A program made the position numbers and the translations under genes. Shown here in pieces: positions 43,548 to 53,981 of a DNA stretch of 64,000 nt (the first letter of the stretch is position 1; each line of letters opens with the position of its first letter). Source of the stretch: Roridomyces roridus. Its lineage: Eukaryota; Basidiomycota; Agaricomycetes; Agaricales; Mycenaceae. The notes under the pieces are model-generated. The model was given only the letters and a program-made list of their open reading frames with translations, ran no database searches and had not been told where the DNA came from. The DNA lies in the NCBI GenBank assembly GCA_029378245.1, contig JARKIF010000065.1, positions 124,001 through 188,000 of the forward strand, given 5' to 3'.

Positions 43548-46440
43548 AGCGGTGTCCGGCCATTGTCATCGGCAGCCTTGACTGAGGCCCCATGTTCTAT
43601 GAGCAGCTTGGCAACATCAAGGCGGCCATAGTCGGAGGCATGGTGCAGCGGTGTCCTGCCATCATTGTTGACAGCCTCAACTGATGCCCCATGTTCTATG
43701 AGCAGCTTGGAAACATCAAGCCAGCCATACTCAGAGGCATAGTGCAGCGGTGTCGTGCCATTGTTGTTGACAGCCTCAACTGATGCCCCATGTTCTATGA
43801 GCAGTTTGGCAACATCAAGGCGGACATACTGGGAGGCATATTGCAGCGGTGTCGTGCCATTGTTGTTGACAGCCTCAACTGATGCCCCATGTTCTATGAG
43901 CAGTTTGGCAACATTAAGGCGGCCATACTGGGAGGCATATTGCAGCGGTGTCGTGCCATTGTTGTTGACAGCCTCAACTGATGCCCCATGTTCTATGAGC
44001 AGTTTGGCAACATCAAGGCGGCCATACTGGGAGGCATAGTGCAGCGGTGTCCGGCCATTGTCATCGGCAGCCTTGACTGAGGCCCCATGTTCTATGAGCA
44101 GCTGGGCAACATCAAGGTGGCCATAGTCAGAGGCATGGTGCAGCGGTGTCCTGCCATCATTGTTGACAGCCTCAACTGATGCCCCATGTTCTATGAGCAG
44201 TTTGGCAACATCAAGGCGGCCATACTGGGAGGCATATTGCAGCGGTGTCGTGCCATTGTTGTTGACAGCCTCAACTGATGCCCCATGTTCAATGAGCAGT
44301 TCGGCAACATCAAGGCGGCCATAGTCGGAGGCATAGTGCAGCGGTGTCCGGCCATTGTCATCGGCAGCCTTGACTGAGGCCCCATGTTCTATGAGCAGCT
44401 GGGCAACATCAAGGCGGCCATACTGTGAGGCATAGTGCAGCGGTGTCCTGCCATCATTCTTGGCAGCCTCAACTGATGCCCCATGTTCAATGAGCAGTTT
44501 GGCAACCTCAAGGTGCCCAATCCCGGAGGCAAGGTGCAACGGTGTCTGGCCATCCTTCTGTGCAGCATTCACCGCTACCTTCCTGTCCTTGAGCAAACAC
44601 AGGACCCCTTTTTCAAAACCTATTGATGCACACATACAGATAGCTGGCACAGCTGGCCCACCCTGCAACCAACACAGAGTTTTGTACTGGATACTCCCAT
44701 CATCCAGCAGATGCATCACTGCCTGGAGTATGTGCCCCTGGTCTGTATCGTTGCAATTTTGAAAGTGTCGGAACCATCTTACTGCCGCATATACTGCAAG
44801 TGGGTATTCCCACAGGTTCTCCCTCGTCATTACTTTGTCATCCTCAGAAAACATGTGAAGATAATGCACACAAGTCTGTGCAATGAACCCCTGTGAGATG
44901 TGTGGGCTGAGATTCAAAGTGTATCCATGTTGTTGATGAAACTCTTTGGAAAGGGCATAGTCTCGTACTGAGGAGTGTGCCAAACTAATTGTTCCATTGT
45001 TTATTACAATGAGGCCATCAAGCAGCTTGAAAATCCGAGAATTTCCCCTTCGCCTGCCAGGGTAATGGATTGCTGAATCCAGGTTGGAGAAGTCAAAGTT
45101 AGGCTGCTCCAAGCGAAAAGCAATAGCATCCGCAAGCTCTTCTGTGGAAAGCTCTCTTACTGAAAACACCAGCCACCGTAATATTGCCTGAATGAACACC
45201 AATGGCAGTTTGGGTTCTGCCTTTGCACGGTTTAAGAAATGGTTGTAGATGCTGAACAGATCAGCTGGCAGGGCTGCAAGGACTTCATCCCATTCATCCT
45301 CCCAGTGACAATGACCTAGCTCAATAACAAAGCAAGCAGCCATGCGGAACCTAGTTATATCATTAGTTTAGGCCAAAAATTCAAACCTGACTGACATTCC
45401 ACTGCTTTGTTTTACAATTCGCATAGTAACTGCATTGGCATGTACAACATCATCGGACATTGTCATCATCTTGCTGTGCACAAAGGATCTTATATCTTCA
45501 TGCAAGAATGATGCTTGCAGCTGTATCAAAGGCAGGTCCTTGAACCCTGTTTGGAACTCCTGGAGGGGTTGACTTGTGAACAGCAAATGCAGTCCTTTTG
45601 TCGAAGCTCTGGAAAGTTTGTTCACAAATCCAACAAGACCTGTCCAATCATTTTTGCGGCATTCATCCAGTCCGTCCAGGACAATATATGTCTGTGGCAG
45701 TTCCCCAGTGATGCTTTCAAGGAGTTCTTGAAGATGAGTAACCTGTGGCTGTATGGTTCCATCTCCCAGCCTTTTATGAAGATGGGAAAGCAAATTATGT
45801 GGAGTGTGGGACCTCCCAGAAAGCTGCCAGACAATGGAGCTCAACATCATATGCAGGCTCTGTCTGTTGTTCCTGAAGTCGAAGAAGAAATATGAGACTG
45901 TGTTACCAGTCTCAACAAGGTGTTGAATGACTGTTGAGCTGTTCGTGTCAGTACAGATACAGTAGTGCAGTGAAATAGTGAAGGACCTCAGTACACTTTT
46001 CCCTGTTCCAGCTGAAATTGATTAGATATGAAGTCTATTAAACTCAGGTCAACATACATATTCCCTGAATCCACAAGGTGCCCATTGTCTTTTTCCAACC
46101 AATGAGTTGATCATGCTCAAGCAGCCAGGTCCCAGTATCTTCATGCCGAACCTCCTGCAACTGATGCTGTCTATCCTGTGTATTCGGAGGTTTTCCCAGC
46201 CAGTTGAACAAAATTTCCTCCAATCTACATGAATATAAGCTGGCAACATGGTGACAGGAGATGTGACCCACCCTTGCCCCTGAAAGATAGCACTATACAC
46301 AAGGGTTCATCAACTCCAAGATTATACTGTCAAAGAGGACATACACATTCACAGTCCCGCCCTCTCCAATACCTCCATGGCCCCCATTTGCACCCCCTTC
46401 TCCACCGATACCTCCCGTCCCACCTGACGCTCGAGGGAAA
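43532..46440 (-). CDS. NACHT-ankyrin NLR-like receptor, C terminus cut by insertion
   Basis: Layout from the N terminus: a Gly-rich segment at about 46352-46432 (GGTGGIGGEGGANGGHGG), then LEEILFNWL and TGTWLLEHDQLIGWKKTM. Intron 46012-46057 (GTATGT/TTTCAG) completes the Walker A loop GISGTGKS. Walker B is YIVLDGLDECRK. Intron 45351-45395 joins GMFRM to AACFVIELGHC. A helical region follows, then ten near-identical 33-residue ankyrin repeats (TPLHYASQYGRLDVAKLLIE type). In the eleventh repeat the 1.5-kb element replaces the rest with MYVL and a stop. Fungal NLRs of this build detect non-self or internal damage and trigger defence or cell death through the N-terminal domain. The exons linking the Gly-rich segment to the NACHT part are not resolved, so the start is approximate. 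The truncated product could still fold. Confidence 0.85.
43554..44570 (-). repeat. array of near-identical 99-bp ankyrin units
   Basis: About ten consecutive 99-bp coding units differ at only a few codons: Asn/Asp, Arg/Thr, His/Gln, Tyr/His, Gln/Asp/Glu, Arg/His/Trp and Lys/Gln/Glu at fixed positions. Such identity points to recent unit duplication or gene conversion. Confidence 0.9.
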
Positions 46441-47220
46441 TTAACATGATGCAATTGCCAATTTCAATGAGAAATTTCACACCATGAATATTCACATTGG
46501 AGGCCCCAAGTTTGTGATGGTCAGACATCATGACAATGGTCTGCAGATAGTTTATGCATCTGCCAAGAGGGCAAGGCAAAGAATGTAGCTCACCAGAGGC
46601 AGGGGGAACTCAGACAGGATGGTGGAGGTAAGAAGCAAAGAAGATGCCAGCCGTTGCCAGCGTGCATGCACAAATCTGTCCAAACTTTCTCATGATCTCC
46701 CAGAAAACATTCACATTGTCTTTCCTAAGAATAACTTCTTGGCCGCCGGAACTTGATAGAACATCTTGAGAACATCAATAGAACATTCTAGAATATTGCC
46801 TGTGCTTCCGAGGGGCTGAATAGTCACACGTGACACCGCAGGACCCCGATTAAAAGGCCGCCCTAAGCTTCAATTTTATTCTGGATATCATAGTACAAAA
46901 CAATTTTCTAGTCAAGTACAATATTACTGTGGAAAAAATGCTCCTTGGGCTGCACCCCATTACACCTAAAACTCAGATGCATAAAGGGTTCCATGATTTG
47001 GTGAGCAAAAGACGGGGAACTGAGCGAGCCATTTCCGAGTCTATTCAATCGGATATCACGCTGCCGTGCTGTTATACATACTGCTGAGCTCGTTTTGATG
47101 CTTGATATCACCGGAAACAGACCAAGGGATGCATGCCGAGTTATTGCCGATAAGAGACCCGAAAACAATCAGCCCGATATCTGCCATAATAGGCGCTTTT
47201 TTTGCCATTGGTGGATGATC
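46441..47220. other. upstream region of the NACHT-ankyrin gene
   Basis: May include an unresolved first exon of the receptor. Nothing else can be supported. Confidence 0.35.
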
Positions 47221-47850
47221 CTCTGACGGTCGCCGTGTCTGCCTGATTTACATCGAAGGACTCCCGTTCGACTCGGGCCCCGGACGTGAGTCACGTGACT
47301 GGGGAACAAAGCCCTTTTTTGTTTTTTTTTTTGTTTTGCGAACCGCGCCTGTTGAATCAACGTTAAAGGAAGCGATTTCAGTCTGCGTCCTGGGCAGCGT
47401 GCACTGTGCAGTATGAGCAAGATTCCGTGTCGCCTAAGGACTCTTGAGTCTTGTTCGACTCGGGCCTCGGGTTGGCCTCGGGCGCTACTGCAGCCTTCAG
47501 GAATAATGCTTGTTTTTTCTGTGCGACCGCATATTTGAATCAATGTCCAAGGATTCTGATTTTCAAGCGACTTCTATGAGCCTGACCAGCTTCATTAGGA
47601 ACACGAGTTGCTTGGGACTCGGTGTACATGAGTCATTGGGATTTGGCCCGTCATCGCCGTTCGACTCGGGAGATAGGCATATGGAACGTCCTGATGCAAG
47701 GGATTTTTTCCCCTTCATGTCTTTCGCTAGCAGAAGTGGATGGGTGACCAACCTTCACATGCGCCTTTTGCAGAAATAGAGTTGCAGCACACTGATTGAC
47801 TTGATTTCCAGCCAAGGAGGCTCAGTGCCTCGGATGGTACAAATTCATTG
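47221..47850 (+). repeat. cluster of B-box/T-run units (plus strand)
   Basis: T-arm-like motifs lie at 47263-47277 (CCCGTTCGACTCGGG), about 47450-47464 and 47657-47670. Each is followed by a T run: 47315-47320, 47513-47518 and 47704-47709. The third unit is duplicated at 48780-48960 with shared downstream sequence (GACCAACCTTCACA). The first has a diverged copy at 49360-49460. Confidence 0.6.
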
Positions 47851-48299
47851 TGTTTAAAGGGAGATTTACACGAGTCTAATCGGTATGCATTCGACCGCGC
47901 TCGATCCGTACAAACCAACGGCAGTTGGTTCTCCCCTCCATTCCATCGTCACAGCCTTGGTACCTCGTCCCTGTGCGATCGCGCGCTCGACCCTGTTCGA
48001 AACAGGGTGGGGAATTCACTTTGCTCGATCATCGAGTATAAATCTGGGCCAGACGGAACAGGGGGTCATCAACTTCACCCTCTCCGCGTTCGCTGTGCCC
48101 AGGTTTGTCGCTGTTCCTCTTTCTGCGTGCTGGTGCTGAGAGCGTCTCTAGCCCAGTTCTCGCTAGCGAAGTTGAACTCTTCTCTCGTTGGACACGAGCA
48201 CGCCGCGCCGCGCTCCGAATCGGGTGTTCATACACGTCGTAAGCCTCGTCGTTCGAGCTCGTGTCATTGCTCTGTGCTGAGATTGTCTAGCACAGACTT

Positions 48300-48658
48300 T
48301 AGTGTTCACCACGGGTCACCCGCGGGTAGTCAGACCACGACCCGCACCCGTACCCGGGACAAACCCGACCCGTGCCACCGGGTACGGGTCGTGACCTGAC
48401 CCGTAATTTGACGGGTTTTGGGGTGGATTCTGCGACGCCGGTGCCTGGAAGACACTCCAGAGTGCTCTTTTAATCGGTCAGTAAGGTCTTATGTCCTCCA
48501 AAGACTCCACAGTCACCTCTCCATCTAGTTCCGACGCGAATTGATGGCTTGAATCTGACCCGTACGGGTTACGGGTTGCTCAACAGCGACCCGAGCCCGT
48601 ACCCGGGCAACCCGTACCCGCGACCCGGACCGGGTTGCCAAACCCGTGGTGAACACTA
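48300..48658. mobile_element. hAT-type MITE (359 bp)
   Basis: Terminal inverted repeat TAGTGTTCACCACGGGT at 48300 and ACCCGTGGTGAACACTA ending at 48658. Perfect 8-bp duplication ACAGACTT at 48292-48299 and 48659-48666. The arms are rich in ACCCGTA/TACGGGT words that can fold into a long hairpin. Non-coding. Confidence 0.95.
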
Positions 48659-48769
48659 ACAGACTTTCGTCTTCCTAGTGCCGCTCCTGCCTGCACCGCC
48701 GTGCTTACTCGAGTCTCGACGCGCACTAGGTAAGTAATTGTGACTCGGTGGGCGTTCGTTGCAATTTCG

Positions 48770-49760
48770 CAAGTCATCGCCGTTCGACTCGGGAGATACT
48801 TAGGCATACGAATATGATGCGAGTGCCGGATTTTTTTCATTCTGTCTTTTCGCTAGCATAGTAGCACAAGTTGGTGGGTGACGGTTGACCAACCTTCACA
48901 CCTGCCTTTTGCCGCTTACATACGGAGGAAATGGAGTTAGACTAATGCCCAACGGCAAGCCGTGTGCCAGTGATGTCGCACGGCGGCAGCTTGAGTGCTT
49001 CTGCCAAATTCCAATGCCATAGGGCAAATGCCGAGGTATGTGTGGAATGCAGGCCCGGCCGCCGGGAACCAACGCTTCTGAGACAAGTGTTCCGTGTTCA
49101 ACTTCACTCCGTGCAACTCCATACTTAGTCAATCAGGGCACCGGGACCAACCGGAGTTTTCGAGATCCACATCCAAGTACTTATCGTGCTTGGTCCAGGG
49201 AGTGCCGAGTCTTATCTTTGGAAATCTATCACTCGTCGATGGGCCTCGGGCAGCTCGGACAACTTGAAAATCTCTGCGATGTCCCGTTTCGGGCGGTGGT
49301 GAACATCTAAGCACTTGGCTGTTCGATGAGAGGCAGTATTGATACGTACTTACCCGGATATGCCTGCCCGATTTGCATCGGAAGGACCCCCGCTCGACTC
49401 GGGGCCCGGGCGTGACCTGGAAAATGGTTTGATTTTCTTTTTTTGCGCAACCGCGTCTTCCAAGGAATCATATCATAGTTTCAGTCGCCGTCTACTTATG
49501 AGCCTGGCACTTTGTTATCACCGTTCGACTCGGGGGGCAGGCATGGGGTTATCGAGTGCGCTTTTTTTGGGTTTTTTCTTATTCTCTTCATCTTCTGCTC
49601 AAATCCATGCAGGAAGGAACATGGAGTTTCAGGACGCACTCGTTATTGGCTATAGCTTCCTCTGTGGCCTCGGTCGGTTCGATTCCGCAAGGCTGCATAT
49701 GGTGGCACTCCGACCATTAAGTTTTTGCTCCGCAAGGCACCAATTCGACTCCCAGAGGTC
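48770..49760 (+). repeat. cluster of B-box/T-run units (plus strand)
   Basis: T-arm-like motifs at 48780-48793, 49389-49404, 49521-49536 and about 49673-49686 are each followed within about 25-40 nt by five or more Ts (48831-48837, 49438-49444, 49562-49568, about 49722). A degenerate motif near 49741 lacks a T run. Confidence 0.55.
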
Positions 49761-50156
49761 CGTTCATCTCCTTGCCTTGCGCATCCACTACTCGGCGCGG
49801 GGTGTGGATGATGCCGGTAGCAATCATTGGCTTACAGATCGTGTTCGAATTCCGGATCAAACGCGCTCTTCGAGAGAAGGAGTTGCGGCGGTAAAAAAAA
49901 GTTGTTTCTTCGATCCACTGGATATTCTTGTAAGAACAACTATCGGAACGGATTTGCACCAATCCCTCACCTCTTCCTCCTGCTGCAGAGGGAACGCGCA
50001 AAGAATGCGGGCAAAATGCGGGGAAATTAGCCGATGCCGGCTGTTGCCGCGTAGATCACTGTCAAAACGCCAATCGATCACGGCAAGCGGGAACATACAT
50101 CGCCACCTTTTTTCTTCCTCCCTCATCGCGTGTCTCCCTACTGTAACCTCCCGCTA
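49761..50156. other. upstream region of the thioesterase gene
   Basis: Probable promoter and 5' UTR of the gene at 50157. Ends in a pyrimidine-rich tract (CCACCTTTTTTCTTCCTCCC), common before fungal start sites. Confidence 0.4.
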
Positions 50157-51095
50157 ATGGCTTCAGCTCTCCTCCGTCGTGCGTCTCATGCCAGTCGCAC
50201 CCTGCGGCGTACACCACCACTGTCGCGGTCCGTCTCCGCCGCCACATCGCCGTCCGCCGCCGCCGGTGCTTTCCGGCCACTAGCAGCCGTGTCCCTTGCC
50301 AGCGCTGCGTTCCTCGGCGCCTATGCTCTTGGCTCTCTATACCCTCCTGCGCCTCTCGCACTCCTCTACCCCCAACCAGCACCTCCCCCGCCCGCGGACC
50401 CCAACTCCCCAGCCGCACGTGCCCACACCGCCGCCCTCGAATCAGCACTCCAGTCCCTCCCGCAGCTCACAGCACTCCGCACTGCTGCCGACTCTGGGGA
50501 CTGGTACGAAATGCGCCCGCACACGACCCTGACTGCGGAACAGCGCTCGACCAAGCTCACTGCAGGTGCCCTGCACGGTCCGGGACGACTCGCCTTGTTC
50601 CCGCTCTCGCGCGTGCGGAGGGACGAATCCGAGCAGATTATATTCACCCACCTCGGCCGGGGACTGTGTGGGCACGACGGGATTATCCACGGCGGGCTGC
50701 TCGGTACGCTCCTCGATGAGAGTCTCGTGCGTCAGGCCGTGCCGAACCTCCCTGCCCAAGTCGGGGTGACGGCTACCCTCAGCTTGTCATACCGCGCGCC
50801 GACCAAGGCAGATCAGTTTGTGGTTATCCGGACGCAGCTCGTCAAGAAGGAGGGTAGGAAGGCGATTGCTGTGGGGAGGATCGAGACGCTGGATGGGACG
50901 CTGCTCGTTGAAGGGGAGGCGCTTGTTGTGCAGCCGCGCGATGCCCAGCTCGTTGATCCTGCCGCTGTTAGAGCGAACCTTGGGGCGCCGCCGGAGGCGT
51001 CGTCGCCCGTCGTGCAGCAGGTCGCTCCCCAGGTGGAGGTCCCGCTCGTCGTGGATAGCGTCGTGGGGAGGATAGTGGGGATCGGGAGCGATTGA
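50157..51095 (+). CDS. HotDog-fold (PaaI/4HBT) thioesterase, mitochondrial type
   Basis: Single-exon protein of 312 residues. I use the ATG at 50157 and not the upstream GTG, because it opens an Arg/Ser/Ala-rich mitochondrial presequence (MASALLRRASHASRTLRR). One membrane segment follows (FRPLAAVSLASAAFLGAYA), then a Pro-rich linker. The 4HBT domain starts near residue 165. HDGIIHGGLLGTLLDE carries the His-Gly-Gly and acidic residue typical of the acyl-CoA thioesterase active site, and VTATLSLSYRAPTKADQFVV is the central helix-strand part. Fungal relatives (UPF0644/FMP10-like) sit in the mitochondrial inner membrane and probably hydrolyse acyl-CoA. GC-rich codon use differs clearly from the flanking repeats. 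Substrate not deducible. Confidence 0.88.
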   Translation: MASALLRRASHASRTLRRTPPLSRSVSAATSPSAAAGAFRPLAAVSLASAAFLGAYALGSLYPPAPLALLYPQPAPPPPADPNSPAARAHTAALESALQSLPQLTALRTAADSGDWYEMRPHTTLTAEQRSTKLTAGALHGPGRLALFPLSRVRRDESEQIIFTHLGRGLCGHDGIIHGGLLGTLLDESLVRQAVPNLPAQVGVTATLSLSYRAPTKADQFVVIRTQLVKKEGRKAIAVGRIETLDGTLLVEGEALVVQPRDAQLVDPAAVRANLGAPPEASSPVVQQVAPQVEVPLVVDSVVGRIVGIGSD

Positions 51096-51179
51096 GTTTA
51101 TATCTAGATTGTGCATAGAGGATACCTTTTTCTTATGTGTTACGACTACTTGCCTTGAGTGTTTTGGGCATTGAATTTC

Positions 51180-53750
51180 GAGTACAAAAAGCCCTGGATG
51201 ATTTCCTTATGTACAATCTGGACTCGAACCAGGGGTAGAAGCTGCAGCAAATGCCAGCCATGCACGCTTGGGACCTTTGGATACCTTCCATAGGTTCAAC
51301 TGTCTGCGGCAGCTAGAGCCATCCGAGGGGTCTCCCTAGTCAACCAGTCGGCGATAGAGCTTGGCAAGTGCCTCAAGTACAGGAATCGAACGTGATCTGA
51401 GTCGGACAACGAAAAAGTAGCTTCTGCGTCTCTCTGTTCACGAATCCACCTGGGGTCAAACCACGACTGCAGGTGCCACTGCGTGAAATTCTGTGAGTCT
51501 GACCAAGCCAACCTGTTCGGTGCAAGGTTTGGGATGGAGTATCAAGAATCATGTTACGACTATGCGCATACTCGTGTTTCGTGTGGATGGAATTTCAAGT
51601 AAAAAAGATGTCCGTGCCACATTATTGCCAAGCATATGCTGCAACCTGGACTCGAACCTGGAGAAGCAGCAGAAAATCTCTAACCATGCAGGCCTGCGAC
51701 CTGACAGTTGTTGACTCCTGAATTACTTACCATTCACCGTAATCACGGTGTTGAGTGGCCCGTGGGTACAACTGTCCGAGCCGCCGGTGCTAACTAGAGC
51801 GTAGTCCAGGGAATCGAATACGATCTGGGTCGGAGAAAAAGAATGTGACCGTTCTTCTTCACGAATTAGCCTGGAGTCGAACCAGGACTGCCTGAAATTC
51901 TGTGATCAACCGGTACCACACTGCCAACGTACGGTCAACATCTTGCGTACATACTTTGGCATGGGGCATATGTATAGAGTCGCTAGTAGCCGCCAGTGAG
52001 TCAACTGGAACTTCCAATGGAAACGAAGGTTGAGACGGACAGAACCAGTCTCTGTGGACGCGTCTGATCCATGACCTGTGGGATTTGAAGTCCCCGCAGT
52101 CTTTCTGACAAAAAATACAGAGAGACTATCGTTACATTAGATATCACCCTGGAGTCGAACCAAGAGACTCCGATCGTGTCATAAGCGGGAACTTATCTGT
52201 TGCTCTGCCGCGCTCCTCTACTACTACCATGGGTTCAACTTTTCAACTGTCTTAGGCAACGCAAGCCATCGAGTCGTCTCCGGAGTCAAGCAGTCGGTGC
52301 TAGAGCTTGGCAGCATGAGGGAATACTTGAGCACAGGGACTCGAAGGTGTTCTGAGTCGGACAACGCAAAAGTAGTTGCGTATCCCCCGTTTACGAATTA
52401 GCCTGGAATCGAACCAGGACTGCAGGTGCCACCGCCTGAAATTCTGGGATCCCCAACCGGCTCCAAGTTGCTAACATCCTCGGTGCTTACTCTATATAAA
52501 TTCGCTATTAGTCGAGATGCGCGCGGAATGGGCCTGTCATTACTAGCCTTCTCCGCCGACGCGTCAAGGATCATGCCTGCTTGCGAGGGTGCGATGCTTT
52601 CATCCACAGGTCTTGTGGGATTTGAAACCCATACCAAGAGCAGAGGAACGATCTTTTTCTAGACATCCCCTGGGTCTAGATGCGTTTATTACCCACATTT
52701 ACAGCTCCTGTACAGTGGTATTCGAAGCCCCTGCAGTTTTGCATCTGAGCGCCGACAAAAAAGTACACAGACGACCTGACTATGGACATCCCCCTGGGAT
52801 CGAACCAAAGACATGAACCGGTAAACTGAAACTGTGTATTCCGGTTGCTCAGTGCCCGGTTCCCTACCAACACTTGATACTGGACATGCGTGGTTGGAAG
52901 TGAATCATTGGGAGCCCGAGTCCGGCTGAGAGAAAATAAAACTTTTCTGTCGCTATTGATCACGGAGGGAGTCAAACCGAGGGGACTCGAAGTATACTCA
53001 GCTCTTGCGCAGCTTGCAGCCACAATCTCGTCCTTGCTTTTTCCTCACTCTGGGAAAAAATAAGTACAGTAATTACGCGCATCCCAGCTTATCCACGATC
53101 CCCAATCCAGTATTTCGAGCGTTCACCGCTTCAGTATTCCCCGTGAGATTTCAAGTCCACCCGGACAGGCAGTCTCGTCATCCGAGCGCGGAAAAATGCA
53201 AAAAGGTAAGACTTGAGAAGGCAAATGTATCGCCCTGGATTCGAACCAAGAGATTTCGATGGCGGTAAAGCGTCTAGGCAAGGGTATCGAGGATTCGGAA
53301 CGTGCTGAGTGACCCATGGCTTCGGTCGCTGTCCCTCATATCGGAAGGACAGTGGTCTGTTAGACTGTTTGTGTTATCTAGGATATCCAGGGATGTGGGT
53401 GATGTGTATGAAGCCGAGTGATGGCCACTATGATGCCGGTCAGCCGGCTTGCGACTGCACCTTTCAATACTTCTTGTGCCCGCAATCGCCGGGATCTGGG
53501 GTCCCTTGGGACCTGCCTTGACCTGCGGGGGAAAAAACCCAGAAACACAGAATTGAAATCGCCTGGATTCGAACCAAGAGATTCCGATGGGCCTCGTGCA
53601 CCGTGGAGGTAGAGCGTGGACTAGTCGAGGGCTCCCAGATGTCTCTGTCTCGTACTATAATAGGATGGTTCTCATGTTTAAGTAAACAAAGAAAAAATAG
53701 CTGCATAGATCACTCATCCCCAGAGGCAGTCCCGGATTCGAACCAGGAGT
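51180..53750 (-). repeat. tandem array of tRNA-like B-box/T-run units
   Basis: Ten or more T-arm-like motifs, all on the minus strand (plus-strand forms CTGGACTCGAACCAGG and variants), at 51218, 51646, 51871, 52149, 52403, 52794, 53235, 53563 and 53731, with a degenerate one near 52965. Spacing is about 170-430 bp. On the sense strand most are followed after about 25-40 nt by a T run (plus-strand As at 51186-51190, 51601-51606, 51836-51840, 52110-52115, 52757-52762, 53192-53196, 53532-53537, 53692-53697). Upstream D-arm-like sequence is partly visible in some units (sense GCATGGTTAGAG at the 51.65-kb unit). No full cloverleaf could be folded by eye. The region holds no protein gene. Confidence 0.65.
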
Positions 53751-53981
53751 TGAGTAATCTGCCAATTGGCACATCTCGGTTCTGCCTTCTTTGTACCGAA
53801 CTCAGCTGCATTAGAGTGACCATCGGTTCCCGACAGTGGTTTGAATTCGAAGTGCGAAATCATGTAGGTCACGGCATCCACAGTTCAACCTCGGTCCAAT
53901 CCCGTTCATCTGCAGCCCGTCTCAAATGCCTATGTCTGGACGAAAGTGTGAAACAAACATTCTGAAGATCAACGCCGGCAC

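Noticed and set aside
51218..51233. Functional tRNA gene
   Set aside because: The T-arm is good, but no 7-bp acceptor stem, D-arm and 7-nt anticodon loop could be assembled around this or any other unit in the window. The T run is also farther away than in normal tRNA genes.
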